Assembly: GCA_014529385.2 (NCBI GenBank)
Contig: CM043954.1
Coordinates: forward strand, 9,138,306-9,202,305
Length of the DNA stretch: 64,000 bases
Origin: Adiantum capillus-veneris
Taxonomy: Eukaryota; Streptophyta; Polypodiopsida; Polypodiales; Pteridaceae
Reading direction: 5' to 3'
Shown here: positions 11,736 through 23,768 of the stretch, one piece after another
Position numbering within the stretch: the stretch's first letter is position 1
Layout of the letters: the number at the start of each line of letters is the position of its first letter
The notes under the pieces: generated by a model
What the model was told of the DNA's origin: nothing
Database searches by the model: none
What the model saw: the letters and a program-made list of their open reading frames with translations, nothing else
Program-made: the position numbers and the translations under genes

Positions 11736-12824
11736 GTAGGTTTGAGAAATGATTAGGTGCACTTAATCAGTGCAAATCTATGTGCACTAGTGTATGCCAA
11801 CGTGAGGGCAAATGTGTACAAATTGGTGCTTGTTTTTTGACAATTTTGATGCTAATGTGTTTGATGCAAAACCATTGATTGATTATGGTCATTATGTTGA
11901 TATGGTTTATGGTTTTCGATTGCCAATTTTGCACCGAACTGCTGTTCAAATTTCGGTAGAATTGTGTGTGATTAATTGGTGCATTTTAGGCTTAATTATG
12001 CTTGTGTATACACACATAATTAAACTAATCGCAAGTGGCAAATTGGAGTGTTTATGATTGTATTGTGATGTTGAATTAGTGGTAAACAAGTGCATGCGTA
12101 AAAATTTTCTAATTGAACCACCAATTGCGCTAATTTTTGGGCCAAAAATGGACAAAAAAGGGGTTAAAACGGGTCTTGGTTTGATTGGCAATGGATGTGT
12201 TAAACACACATACACACACACACATACACAAACATACACCACTCTTCATTTTTCTTACTTTCTCTCTCTCGGATTCACACACACTCACACACACATCCAA
12301 AAAAAAAAACCAAAAAAAATTCAAAAAAAAAAGTATACACAAAAACCGCCCCCCTTTAAATCCTCCTTGATTTTCTCTTTGTTTCTTTCACTCACACACA
12401 CACACAAAAGATCCACCACTTAAATATTCCTTGACTTTCTCTCTTTGTCTCTTTCCCTTAATCACTCCTTGATTTTCTTCTTTTGTCTCTTTGCCCTCTT
12501 TCACTCACCCACACAAAAGATCTCCATTAAACACTCCCGTGATTATCTCTTTTTGTCTCTTTCTCTCACTCGAATTTACACACACACACACACCAAAACA
12601 AAAACTTAAAAAAATGTTTTTTTTTCTTCTTTCTTTCTTTGCTTCTCACACATATTCCACACGCATGACACGCCCCACATACTCGACGCTCGCATGCATG
12701 TACACACGATTAGACACATTTAGAGCAGATACGTCCGAGAGTTAGGTTTTGCCAGATTTGAGTCCGATTGTACGCATAAACCTCGATATAGTGCAGATTT
12801 TGATTTTAGTCTACATTCGACGAG
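11736..12824 (+). other. Noncoding 5' part of LTR element 2
   Basis: AT-rich sequence with several CA/ACAC-rich runs and A tracts (12203-12320, 12395-12410, 12580-12600). No gene or RNA is recognised. Confidence 0.5.
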
Positions 12825-13566
12825 TTGACGAGGTTTAGAGGCCTATCACACGCCGAGAGCGCACATATGATGGCCATGACCACTTCGTGCTCTGAGTACA
12901 CATTGCTCAGACTTGTAGGCGAGCACAGAGGCCGGCCCTTTTACACAGACACATATGGACATTTCTTTGTACCAGTGCCGCGCCTCCTTTGGCCCCACAC
13001 AGACCCTTCACGTGGAGCGAGTCCTTCCCGATGACACGCGGGATGGCACATTTAGAGATGACTATTGCACCACGTATGTGGTCGACCATTTGATTAGGCT
13101 AGAGGAGATAGAGCTAGTACACGTAGATGATTACCTTGAAGCCTTCGACCATCCCGTCCAGGTTACATTACGGCGGGTAGGTCCTCGAGTGATCTATATA
13201 GATAGTGCTCGGCGCATATATCGATTAGAGTGTCGCACTTCTAGTAGACGCCTATCCACAGATGTTGTGACACTGGTTGGCGAGCCTAAAGACAGATGCT
13301 ACATGAGCACCACATGCACTGAGCTTTACTTTTTGACTTGTGGATTGCCGTACAATCCTCGACCTACCCAACGCCCTACTTTGAGTAGGAGTGCCTCACC
13401 TCCTTTAGACACAGTGCCACCACCCACATCAATCAGGAAACCACCGCCAGGATTCTCCTCACCTAGACTTGATTTGTCACCAAGCGTTTCGAGCTATCAT
13501 GAGTCTAGAGCGATGTACACGGCGATTGCTAGCAGTGAGCCACAGATAGAGACCCAGAGCCTTTGA
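12825..13566 (+). pseudogene. Unrecognised ORF, first copy of a duplicated domain
   Basis: Two overlapping frames (12825-13034 and 12955-13566) read as one domain with a frameshift near 13000. The domain carries four similar hairpin-like motifs with an aromatic-x-Asp-x-x-x-x-aromatic pattern: PFYTDTYGHFFV, GTFRDDYCTTYVV, VIYIDSARRIYRL and RCYMSTTCTELYFL, ending in GLPYNPR. A Pro/Ser-rich tail follows. The same four-motif order recurs at 13845-14357. I know of no named family that fits. It lies in the internal region of an LTR element, so an accessory or gag-like protein is the likeliest role. Confidence 0.5.
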
Positions 13567-13844
13567 GACACGTACTTTAGAGAGTCTCAACCTCGACACC
13601 TTGCACCATCTAGAGACCCATGCCAGCCTTTGATGACACAGATTAGAGAGCATACGAGAGAGTCTATGGCGACCACATCACCCCAGTTGAGAGCACTAGA
13701 GGTAGGGCCCGGTAGATCACCCATTGTAGATATGAGTGCCCCTAGACCACTGACCCCCACCCTTCAGACACTCACCGAGACCAAAGAGACTAGGGATAGC
13801 ATGGAGATATAGACGGTCAGATCTTGCATATAGTAGGCCGATCT

Positions 13845-14357
13845 CCATGAGGGGTTGCATATTATGTTGACACTTATGATCACCCCTTTGTGAGGCTAGC
13901 CACCCCGCAGCGCATGATGTCTACACCTAGGAAGATTGTGAGAGCCTACCCACAGGCCGATAGAGCAGTTTTTATTGATGAGCTCGGAGAGCAGTATCTC
14001 TTGATTGAGACCCTTGATTTTGATGGCATTGAGCGAGCACACCCAGATGACAGCCTAGACACACAGACACATCCTAGGCTAGTGGAGCTTCAGAGAGTTG
14101 AGCAGACCGTGACCTATCTAGATGAGCTTGGTCGTAGGTATAGATGCCTGACGAGTGGTGGATCCAGAGATCCTTCAGCCCGCCTTCTTGCATATTTGAT
14201 AGGAGATCCACGTGAGCGAGTTTATAGGGATGTCGATCATGCAGTATATGTTTTGACTATAGGTCTACCCTACTCCCCTCGACTTAGACATGATGATTTA
14301 TGTTTACCCACGATGACCACGCTAGCTCCACAGCTACCGAGAGCTTCGAGTCCTTGA
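13845..14357 (+). pseudogene. Unrecognised ORF, second copy of the duplicated domain
   Basis: The motifs are AYYVDTYDHPFV, AVFIDELGEQYLL, VTYLDELGRRYRCL and RVYRDVDHAVYVL, ending in GLPYSPR. They align in the same order with the copy at 12825-13566. Spacing between the Asp of successive motifs 2-3 and 3-4 is 48 and 36 residues. A stop just upstream of the first motif puts the ORF start at the Met at 13890. The Asp residues and aromatic pairs are conserved between copies while linkers differ, which suggests that the fold was once selected. The function is unknown. Confidence 0.5.
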
Positions 14358-14575
14358 GAGACACCACTAGAGAGATCACCTCCTAGGCTTCTTTTGTCAC
14401 GTCGTATTCTACCACCTTGGGAGATGCCAGATGAGGATGATAGTGTGCCACGAGAGATAGCTTCGAGTCCTTGAGAGACACCACTAGAGAGATCACCTCC
14501 TAGGCTTCTTTTGTCATGTCGTATTCTACCACCTTGGGAGATGCCAGATGAGGATGATAGTGTGCCACGAGAGAT
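14342..14575 (+). repeat. Exact 117-bp tandem duplication
   Basis: Two copies (14342-14458 and 14459-14575) begin AGCTTCGAGTCCTTGAGAG and differ at about one base by eye. The unit is 39 codons, so reading frame is preserved. Near-identity points to a recent duplication. Confidence 0.95.
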
Positions 14576-15797
14576 AGCTCCAGCACCTAGCCTGCCACCA
14601 CAGGTAGAGCCCCTGAGACTAGAGCCCATTCAGAGTATTGTTAGGGAGCCTACACCACCTACCACACTTATCCACGAGACTTCCAGCACACAGCGAGAGA
14701 TCTCACAGAGTCATAGAGTGAGTGACTCCGATGGCTTTGTTATAGATGAAACCACTCCACAGATTCTAGCTGCCCTTGAGCATCCTTGTTTAGATATGCT
14801 GACCTCACAGAGGCCCTTAGAGATAGCTGTCGAGATAGAGCCATCTACGAGAGTAGATCCCCCTATGAGAGAAGATGCATAGCCGACAGCATCGCTATCC
14901 CACTCTTTTAGCTTGCATAGCGGTGTCATAGCCAGTGAGTCACAGAGAGAGCAGCCACCACATATAGATGTTGCCCTAGTGCCATCTACGAGTGCCGATT
15001 CACGATCAGGTCACCTGATTGAGCGGAGACCAGCCACTAGACATACTTTTCTAGATCAGGTTCCTAGAGACCACATTACTGACACCACAGAGATAGAGGT
15101 TACACTACAGATACATGGACGTACACGGACTAGAGTGACCTCTACTGACACCCTATGTAGGGATACGATAAAGCCTGCTAGACTTGTTTGGATACCACGT
15201 ACACATGCATCTTAGCCATGTGTAGAGCCTTCTCTAGGCAGAGGCTCTGCGACGATGAGTAGTGCCACTGAGGAGCGACACATGATAGATCAGGCACGTA
15301 GAGCTTCCAAGACAACCCAACAGGTATTTGTTCCCCGTGACGAGATACATGCTAGATTTTTACCCTGTGATGACATGATCATATTTCTAAAGAGCCATAT
15401 GAGCGACGACGGACTTTCACATGGTTGGCTCACATCTAGACGGTCACTTGAGGCACATGATTACTTTGAGAGACAAAGACATGTTTGGCTACCTAGGCCA
15501 CGAGCGGTAGCACACCCAACGCATACAAGATCATACCCTAGAGCGAGACCTCCACGAGCCAGATGTGGAGAGATGAGACTACCCCTAGAGAGGTCGGTAC
15601 CTTCACAGCAGATAGTATGTCCTAGAGCTAGATGCACACGTAGACACGCTAGGAGAGCTCAAACTGACATCCCTACGAGAGCGCGAGCATTGCAGATTTG
15701 GCTACCGAAGAGCCTTCCACAAACTATTCGAGTAGAGGCTGATGCCCCCCTATGCCCATTCCTTGTGCTGTTGAGCAGACTTTACATATGGAGCTAG
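14511..15797 (+). pseudogene. Downstream ORF remnants of LTR element 2
   Basis: Three successive plus-strand open stretches (14511-14882, 14913-15215 and 15255-15797) follow the duplicated domain. The first two are Pro/Thr/Glu-rich and look disordered; the third ends Arg/Pro-rich. Base composition and Arg-rich style match the upstream ORFs, so they are probably pieces of one broken gene. No family motif is visible. Confidence 0.4.
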
Positions 15798-17200
15798 GTG
15801 TTAGCCAGCCCTTGACTATTAGAGATCGAGCTAAGAGATTGCAGATCATGCTTCATGGTGAGAGCTCTCTCTTGACTCCTAGTTGCACGAGATTTGAGAT
15901 TTGTACACATTGATATGTGCACTAGATTTATGTGCATATACCAGAGGCACTTTTTTCGCTTTTGGGTTTTTTCCCTCTAGATATCCAGGTTTTAAACCCT
16001 AGCTTAGATGTTTTATTTTATTATTCTGTTACTTTTGTTATTTTATCTTGCTGCTGACATACCTCTTGGAGGTACAGTGCTTTTGTTGATCTTTTGATGC
16101 AGCACATAGACAGACATTAGCTTGCCCATGGAGATTGGACGACCATGTAGACATGATGTATCTCCAGACACGAGGAGCTTCCATGACATCGACCTCTTCA
16201 TCGAACCCATGCAAAGGTGTACTCCTTCGCTATATGGTTTTGTACATTTATATTTGTTGATTGTGGCTTCTTCTTGGTTTGATTAAGTGCATTCAATTAT
16301 GTTTTGTTATCTGCCATTAAAGATGTATAAACTTGTCCTTTCTTTAGTTAATTGACTTAGAGTTTAGTTTTATTGATGAGCCTTGAGGTTAGGAGGCCGT
16401 GACTTTAGGTTAACTCATTTACTTGACTACTAGTCCTAGTTGGTAAAATTATTTGAGTGTTTGAAACCTTAGGCGTGTTTTAAGCATAGAGAGGCTTTCT
16501 CACCCAAACAACAAAGAAAACTAGTGAAAATACAAAGGAAATGGAAGAAAAACAAAAGTGCCACAAGTGTAAAATCTTGAGCTGGAAGAGAAATTTTGGC
16601 TTGATTTGGTACTTCACGCACATGTATTGCCTATGGTACTAGAGCCCTAGAGGTTCCCAGTGTGGGTGCTTTTCTTTGAGAATCGAAAAGCCCCGGGTAT
16701 ACAAATAAGCACACACTTCAAATAATTTTGCAAAATGTAAAAAATAACAAATGAAAAGCAAGAAAAATGAAATGAGAAAGACTTCCATTGAGCTTCAAGT
16801 AAAAAAAAATTCAAGCTTTTGTTTCGAGTTGTGAGAGTTAGTTAGATAATCTATGACAGACATAATTAGGGAATCTTGCATTGGGATAAATTTACTAACT
16901 TAGCTAGTACTATAGTAAATGTTTTAACCCTTAGTCGTAGCTAACTAATTGATAGACGCATTCATAAACCCAAAACTCTTGATTAATTAATTTCAGCAAG
17001 TGCAATTTATTTTTCCTTAATGACAGTGTAACATTTCATAATTCTTTGCATTTACTCATTACTACAGGTGCTTTGCCTTTTCCTTATGCCTTATCACCAT
17101 ATATTTGAGCTTGCTACCTCATCCACCTTTTTCTTTTTGCAGGCACATTCTTTCTCAAGCATCTACCACGACATGGCTTTGTCAGGGACGACAAAGCTTC
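15798..17200 (+). other. Noncoding 3' internal region of LTR element 2
   Basis: AT-rich sequence without a convincing ORF, ending at the polypurine tract. Nothing recognisable is seen apart from A-rich runs near 16500-16810. Confidence 0.5.
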
Positions 17201-17212
17201 GAAAGGGGAGAG
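17201..17212 (+). promoter_or_regulatory. Polypurine tract of LTR element 2
   Basis: GAAAGGGGAGAG lies directly before the LTR start TGTTGACGG, the expected plus-strand priming site. Confidence 0.7.
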
Positions 17213-17909
17213 TGTTGACGGGCGAGCGTCAACGACATGCATTATGCTTCCATTGGTGTGTACATATATGTATGTGCATATATTTTTTGTATTTACGGGC
17301 TCCACAGTGGGTTCCAAGTTGTACATTGATGATTGGATGAGCCTAGATACCTGCAGCATGTTATACATTTTTTGGCCGGCCGCCCATTTTCAAAAGCCCT
17401 TGTATATAAGTCAATTCACAAGATGTGAAAGGGCATTCTTAGAGAAGAGAGTGTGAGGGAGTGTGGAGAAGAAGAAGAGGAGTGGCGATGGAGCTTGGAT
17501 CTTCCATATCATATGTAGTAGTCATTGGGATTAATGGAAGATAAGTTCTCTCTACTTTCTCTTGTCTTTTAAGCTTATGTGTGTTAATGGTGTATGACTA
17601 GTGTTAATCTTCTCTTCTCTCTCAAGTTTTCCCTCTTGTTTGAGCATTCTTGCTTCACATGTGTGCTAGATTAGAGTGTGTGTGTACGTGGGCTGCATAC
17701 ATTTCTCTAATTAGGCTTCCTTGTGTATGCTTAATGTGTGATTAGAGTGTGTGTGCTTGAGATTAGAGCAAAGGGATACACCATTGTCTACATGATTAGA
17801 GAGTTAAGAGTGTAGATTGAGAGTGTGTCTGCATAGATCTTGCTTCATCGGCTTTCCCTCTTCTCCTCTCTTGCTTTACCCCTCTTCCTAGAGTCCTCAT
17901 TCCGTCACA
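17213..17909 (+). repeat. 3' LTR of LTR element 2
   Basis: The ends form a near-perfect inverted repeat (TGTTGACGG and CCGTCACA). The start is fixed by the purine tract. A TATATAAG sequence at 17403-17410 lies where a U3 promoter is expected. The paired 5' LTR is not in the window, so the right edge rests on the terminal motif only. Confidence 0.65.
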
Positions 17910-18000
17910 TTAGGTGCATCCGTGCCTCCATGAACTAGCCGGGTTCCGATCCACCGGATTGACATTATGTCGGTGGGTTGTGTGCTGTGCTATAACCACC

Positions 18001-18420
18001 AACAATCAAATAAGGATAGTGAATGAAGATATCCTAAAGACCGCATTTCGTACAACGTTTGGCCTTTATGAATATCTAGTCATGCCTTTTGGCTTGACTA
18101 ATGCACCAGCTACATTCAATCGATTAATGGAGAAAATTTTTAGACCCTACCACAAATTCACTGGAGTGTTCTTTGAGATATCATCTACTCCAATTCCTTG
18201 GAGGAACACAAGCAACATCTCCAAGTGTTTTTTCAAGCATTAAGGGAGAATAAGCTTTTTCTCAATCAAAAGAAAAGCTAATTTTTTCTTCAAGAGATTC
18301 AATACTTAGGTTTTCAAAAGATTAAGGAGGCTATATCCATCTCCCAACTAAGGCAAAAAGCTACTGCTGACAAGCACAGAAGGGCCTTAATGTTGGACTT
18401 TAGGCCCCAACATCCACAGC
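18001..18420 (+). pseudogene. Ty3/gypsy RT and post-integrase relic
   Basis: From 18041 the frame encodes the RT core [20 protein letters not shown], followed by FNRLMEKIF. It then shifts frame before the catalytic FFDD region (about 18168). RT-like pieces go on to about 18320, then the sequence jumps to a segment encoding LRQKATADKHRRA, which belongs after the integrase domain (compare KQKKAADRHRR in the chromovirus at 56.5 kb). A large internal deletion is implied. It is related to the chromovirus family of 56-62 kb and is not functional. Confidence 0.78.
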
Positions 18421-19126
18421 CTACTGGTGCATAGTTCACACCCCCCTTGACCCACCCCTTTTTTACCCCGCACACAGTCTCTTTTCAAAACCTCCCAAGC
18501 CACCCCAAAACCACCTGTATACATCTAGCCTTTAAAAATTTCAGTTTACTGAATTTTCTCCTTTTTTCTAAATAAAAGCACCATACCATCTAGAGCTTCA
18601 ATTTTTGGATAAATTGCCCTCCTTCCCCTTGAATTATCCTTTGGACACTCCTTGCACTCTTTCAAATCCTTTTCTGATGCTTCTCCTTTTCCTTTTTTTT
18701 CATCATTACACTTCTCTCTCACCTAAAATAGCCTCCCTTTTTTTTCACACTTCTATCCCCAACCTCTCATTCCCAAAAACTTGTACCCTGGAACCTGGTA
18801 ATTTTCTAGCTTACATCCACACCTAACTCACCATAACTCCCCTCCCTTGTACCCTAGTACTTGGCCTTTAAAGCCACTTCTCCCAAAAAATGATGTCCCC
18901 CAAGATAGAAACCTCAAAAAGACTCCTCCAAGCTCCCTTTATAAACCCCTGCCTCCTCCTCTCTTACAAACTCAATCCATTTAACGCCACCACTGATGAG
19001 CTCATAAGAGCGAAACGCATTTGGTGGTACTCTCCCTATCTCTACCCACTAATTTTGGCACCTATCTTTTGCATATCTTATGAAGTCATTTTCGCACGCT
19101 TGAGTACTCGTTTTATTTTATAAAAA
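18421..19126. other. Unassigned sequence
   Basis: C- and T-rich stretch with short, unconserved open frames. No domain, terminal repeat or RNA is recognised. Confidence 0.4.
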
Positions 19127-19304
19127 AAGTTGCTTGAGAAGCTTCCTATGCATGGGGGGTAAGATTCTTGAGTAAAAAAGAGACCCTACACACTTAATGA
19201 GGAAGTTGCTTGAGAAGCTTCCTATGCATGGGGGGTAAGATGCTTGAGTCAAAAAGAGACCCTACACACTTAATGAGGAAGTTGCTTGAGAAGCTTCCTA
19301 TGCA
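19127..19304. repeat. 76-bp tandem repeat, 2.3 copies
   Basis: Copies start at 19127, 19203 and 19279 with AAGTTGCTTGAGAAGCTTCC. The first two are almost identical and the third is partial. Confidence 0.93.
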
Positions 19305-19501
19305 TAAAAGTCCCAAAGTTAGGGAAATCTTTGACCTAATCTTCCACTCACCCAAGGGGCACCCCTTTTCTAAAAGGGCACATGGGACACATGTCAGACT
19401 CTCACTAAGCTTAACCACATGGTGTTCTTGAATGCTATTGGTTGGGCGAAAGAGGGGTCCAATGAGCTTCTACTTCCATCCAACAAATATCTATGTATTT
19501 T

Positions 19502-19546
<45 letters not shown>

Positions 19547-21419
19547 AGGGGTGAGGAGGACACTTGTCAAAAGACTACCCATGTACTTGACTGCATGCTG
19601 CATGTGATTGGCTAGGGGGAGAGGGGTCCAATAAGCTTACAGCATGTAAGCTTAGAAAAGTCACCACTTGCCCAAAGCAAGGAAGGGGGGTGCTAGGGGG
19701 ATATACTCCACACACACACTCATTTGCAAGGGTATTCTCACTTGGTGAAAGTTGAGGAACACCACCTCCTTCTCCAAGCTAGTGAGAAGTGAGAGCCTAC
19801 ATCAACACTCTTTGCTATGGAATGCAAATCCAACCAAGAGCCATGCTTCAATGCTTAAGCTTGCCATCTTCTCCATCTCCATTACTATGCTATTATGTAT
19901 GCTAGCAAGAAGAGTAATGATAAGTGAGGAACTATTTCTTTCTCCTATGGAATGTTTCTTCTTCCTCTTCCCTACCCTCATTCCCCGCTAGCTCTCTCCA
20001 CCTTTGCAGGTGTTTGAGGCCTTGGGACTGAGGCTTGGGATAGTTAATGCTTTCTACAAGTTTATGTTATGCTTGTGATGCATGAAGCTTTCCATCTTCA
20101 TTGCATCACATAGGTCACAAGGAACACAAATATTGTATTGTACCAAGTCTCTCTTGATGGGAGAAACTATAATACAAATGCCTATTGGAGGGGGGACCGG
20201 CTCCATATGTGTCATGTTCTCTAAATTCTCTCTCTTGCAAAAGTATTGTCCATACCAAGTTAACTAAGTACCATGTTTATGTTGCTACCATCAATTAAGT
20301 TCACCCGCTATTCTCACAAAGTAATCTCTCAAAAGTTCCGCTACTCTCAAAGTTCATAGGCCATTTCCATTACACAAAGCTTCCTCCACCACTTCATCCA
20401 CTTTTGCTTGCTTCATCTCAACTTCATCCGGATGAGAAAATCCTTGCGATAAATCTGCTTGGCCCAAACCAAATTGCTCATAAGTAACCTGTTGTTGTTG
20501 CTGCAAGAAAGCATCAAATAGTTGCATCATCTGCTGCATCATCTCTACTTGAGATGTCGTCGTCATCCTCTCTGCCAAAATTTCCAACCCTGGCTTGCTT
20601 TACGTTGGGTTCACCAAAGATGTCAGGGGATTTAATGGTCGCGACTTGAGCCGGATCAGCACCGGGCTGCTTGCTATGGAAAGTGGTTAGAGAGAGATGC
20701 ACAACACAAGAGAATATGGTGCAAAGGACACTTATGGAAACCTTAAATTGAACACTTATTGAACTCAAAATCTGAAAACAAAGACTTAACCGGTGCAATA
20801 GGCCCATTGTGCTCTTAAAGCTGTCGAGATCCTGAGCAGAAGCAAAAACACCAAAGCCTTACTTGCTTCAGTTCCCTTTCCTTGCTCTTCCTGAACACCT
20901 TCAAGAGAACTAACTTTGCCGTCACTTGCTTCGGTCTTCTTTGAACTCAAATAAACCTCTGAAAACAACTAAGGATCTGCTTCTCCATTGGCATAACTTT
21001 GTAAACTTCAACACCCCGTCTTTGCTTTATGCTACCCTCAATTGATTCTGTAGCTCGTCAAATATCTAGATCTCCTCACACACGATGCTTTTGTCGCCTC
21101 AGTGAAATCCGCCAGTGCTGCCCTGCTCTTTGCACGACTATAGAAGCCTTTATCTCAACCTGTCATCAACACGCCAATGCAATCTTCTCACTGCTTCAAG
21201 ATCTACCAAAACCAATGCAATTGTCGCCTCCTAATTGCTAAAGTTCCTCCTCATATCAGCCCTTTAGACAGCACCTCGTTGGTTCTCCTGCCAGTCGGCG
21301 TGACAACATCCTCCGTCTCTTGTTCATGGACGGCTACCCTCCTATTGCGCAACACACCCCTCGTCTGCCACCCCAAAGTACCGCTCACTCTAGTGCAATC
21401 TCCTCTTATCATCTATCAC
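19305..21419. other. Unassigned region left of the copia element
   Basis: It contains a CT run (19507-19546) and two related pieces with GAGGGGTCCAAT (about 19453 and 19621). A minus-strand Gln-rich open stretch at 20354-20587 follows another at 20514-20807; neither is recognised. The segment at 20990-21424 continued directly into 40714 before the copia insertion. Confidence 0.4.
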
Positions 21420-21424
21420 TGCTC

Positions 21425-21733
21425 TGTGAAGCAAATAGGAACTGATGCTAATCGATAAACAACAACTAATCTAACAAAGTAAATAATGAGAGAGAGAGAG
21501 ACACTGCATTGTAGCAAGGAAATGAAGCTAACTTGTATTGATAAAGTGAAATGAGAACTTGCACTCTTTGCAACATAACAGAGGTGCCTTTATATACATT
21601 AGGCAAGGGAAGCCTTATTGGGTAAGTGCTAGGATGAAGGGACGTTACCTAAATTAGGGGGAGATGATTTAGGGGGTGGGTGAGATGATTGAGGCACTGA
21701 GTGAGCACCGTTATAATGATAGGATATTTCACA
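21425..21733 (-). repeat. 3' LTR of the copia element
   Basis: Starts TGTGAAATATCC on the minus strand at 21733 and ends TTCACA at 21425. It pairs with 40406-40708. The purine tract GGGGGGA (21740-21734, minus strand) abuts it. Confidence 0.95.
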
Positions 21734-21740
21734 TCCCCCC
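21734..21740 (-). promoter_or_regulatory. Polypurine tract of the copia element
   Basis: GGGGGGA on the minus strand directly precedes the 3' LTR. CACTA-B inserted 3 bp upstream of it, so tract and coding region are now 14 kb apart. Confidence 0.8.
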
Positions 21741-21743
21741 GTA

Positions 21744-21905
21744 CACTACAACAAAAGAAGGTGTTATCGACGCATATATCGACGCTGCCCATCGCTATGA
21801 GCGTCGCTATGAAACCAGTCGCTATTAGCGACGCTGATAGCCACACGTATAGCGACGTGCATAGCGACGTGCATAGCGACGCATATAGCGACGACCATAG
21901 CAGAA
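21744..21905. repeat. 3' terminal and subterminal repeats of CACTA-B
   Basis: The terminus CACTACAACAAAAG is followed by about ten copies of TATCGACGC / ATAGCGACG in both orientations. These are candidate binding sites for the element's TNPA-like protein. Confidence 0.85.
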
Positions 21906-22164
21906 AAAAAAATTCTTGGGCAGAGGGCAGGTAGCCTGGCATGTGCCCAGTTAAAAGATGGACACAGCTACAGCCAGACTTCCTGCCCTCTGCCCAAGAA
22001 AGCGAGCAGCACCAAAATATCAACCATGCTCCCGCGCGCAGATATTTCGGCAGAGCTCCCTTTGTTTTTACATAAACTTTTCAAAAAAAACCATATCATG
22101 TATACGCCTCCTACATGCTATCCATGTAGGATCTCACATGAGATTTAAGGCCAATGAAAGACAA

Positions 22165-22400
22165 CCGTACCAACTGAAAAGCATAACCATAACTTAAAAG
22201 CATAACCATAACGAACCATAACCATAACTTAAAAGCATAACCATAACTGAAAACCATAACCGGCTATAATCACTTTGATCAAAACCATAATGCAGATAAC
22301 CATAACCATAAACAAAATTAACAATAACCATAAGCATAACCAGAAAGAGAAACAATAATTGTCTATACAATGACAATGACAATAATCATAACCATAAGGG
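22165..22400. repeat. CATAAC short tandem repeats in CACTA-B
   Basis: Degenerate array of AACCATAACC and AAAAGCATAACCATAACT words. No gene is seen from 21906 to 22880 otherwise. Confidence 0.85.
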
Positions 22401-22904
22401 AAACAATAACTGTCTGAACACTAACTGTTTGTACAAAAAAGAGACACAAAAGCGTGTATGTGTCTCACAAAGCATATAGATGAAATCTGGTCCACTAATG
22501 ACTAGGCGTCGCAACCTGCACATAGGACAACTCAAAAAATTTGTATTGATATTACTTCACATATACTGACTTAATTAAATCAACTCACACATATTAATGT
22601 CTCACCTCAAGCGATCAGCGAGACTGTAAGGCCTCCCAGTCTACAGGCTCTCCTGAAGCTTCAAGATCATTCAATACTTCATAGATACCTCTGCGATATC
22701 CATCTGACTCCTCCTCGTGTGATGGAGCTCGATGCATCGCAAGATTTTGTATTTATACAAAAATCAAAGTAATAAGAATACATGATTCATCGCGTTTTAA
22801 AAAACGCCATAGTTAAGATTGGATTAGAAACTCACAAACTCATAGCGAAAGGTGTCGAAGCCTCCGCTGCCAAGATAAGATGTCCCCCTAGTCATCTGTC
22901 GTAC

Positions 22905-23768
22905 CTACGCGGCCTCACGTTGCTGTCTGAACCGCATGGCCGCTGTCCGCTCATCCTCCCTGATCTGCAACCACGTCTCGTGTGGGATGCCCGAAGGCTT
23001 CGGCGAGCCGGTCCTGAAAGCCGTCCGAGCTGCATCTCGTCGATGTTTGATGGTGTCCCGTGCAACACCCTTGATCCACCGCGCCGAAACAACGGAAGAA
23101 CCTGGAGCAGCAGGCTGGTACTCTCTCAGGATGGTCTCCACTATGTAAGTGACTCTTTCCTTTTCTTATTGATCCCAAGACGTCAGAATGCTGGTCAAAA
23201 TTGCAGCTCCACGAGCTGGCGAATCCGCTATCGCATCTCAGTCCCGACTCTATCCATGTCAACAGAACCATCTCCCCGTACAGTATAGAGCTTGGAGGCA
23301 CTAGGATCGTGTGCCCCCCAAGGTGTCCGAGGTGTGCCAAGAGGTGTGTCAAGAGGTGTGCCTCGGTAAGACGGGGGTCGTGAGCGAGGAGGGGTCGAAG
23401 CATCTGTGGGCCTTCCTCCACAGCAACCACCACCTCCACCTGACGATCGCCGAGATCGGCGAGTGCGCCTGTGCTACGGAGATGAGGACGTACCCGCCTC
23501 TGCCCCACCCCTAGGTGTCGAAGCGGCCGTGATGGGAGAAGAAGGCGTCGTACCCATAGGCGTCCTGAGCCCCGTAGGCGTCCCCCCCCCTAGGCGTCGG
23601 TCCCTCGGGTGTGAAGCCCGGAGGCGTAGTATCCGTGCCTCTGGCTACCCAGTACTGAGAAGCCTCTGCCATCTGAGCAGGCGTCATCCATGTAACGAAG
23701 CCCATGAATGCATCTGCACTCATGGAAGTGGGATCTGGAATCTCGTCTGCCATACTAAAGTCCTGCAC
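22905..23768 (-). pseudogene. CACTA-B second gene, TNPA-like remnant
   Basis: Minus-strand pieces at 23511-23768 (a Met-rich start with a Pro/Gly/Thr tail) and 22905-23141 lie downstream of the transposase, where En/Spm elements carry the TNPA-type gene. The second piece contains KHRRDAARTAFRTG and a basic KPSGIPHETWLQI stretch, reminiscent of the conserved C-terminal region of plant Transposase_24 proteins (compare CACTA-A at 30876-32189). Frames between the pieces are broken. Weak similarity; position is the main support. Confidence 0.5.

Larger units (their letters stand above)
11736..17909 (+). mobile_element. LTR element 2: 5'-truncated LTR retrotransposon with unrecognised ORFs
   Basis: The right end has a purine tract (GAAAGGGGAGAG, 17201-17212) directly before an LTR-like end that starts TGTTGACGG at 17213 and ends CCGTCACA at 17909. 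The 5' LTR is absent; gypsy-1 abuts the left side and may have inserted in this element. Internal ORFs (12825-15797) are broken by stops and do not resemble protease, RT or integrase. It may be a LARD-like, non-autonomous element with its own accessory protein, or the gag/accessory half of an element whose pol was deleted. Confidence 0.6.

Noticed and set aside
14270-14629. Minus-strand open frame with a duplicated Gly/Ser-rich segment
   Set aside because: Antisense of the 117-bp tandem duplication in the plus-strand ORF.
20354-20587. Minus-strand Gln/Met-rich ORF as a gag gene
   Set aside because: Short, no knuckle or gag motif, and no LTR, primer site or pol beside it.
21425-21733. Solo copia LTR
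   Set aside because: The adjacent purine tract and the TSD shared with 40709-40713 show it is the 3' LTR of the split element.
22165-22400. Possible CRISPR-like array of CATAAC units
   Set aside because: The units are short, degenerate and without spacers, and the DNA is eukaryotic.
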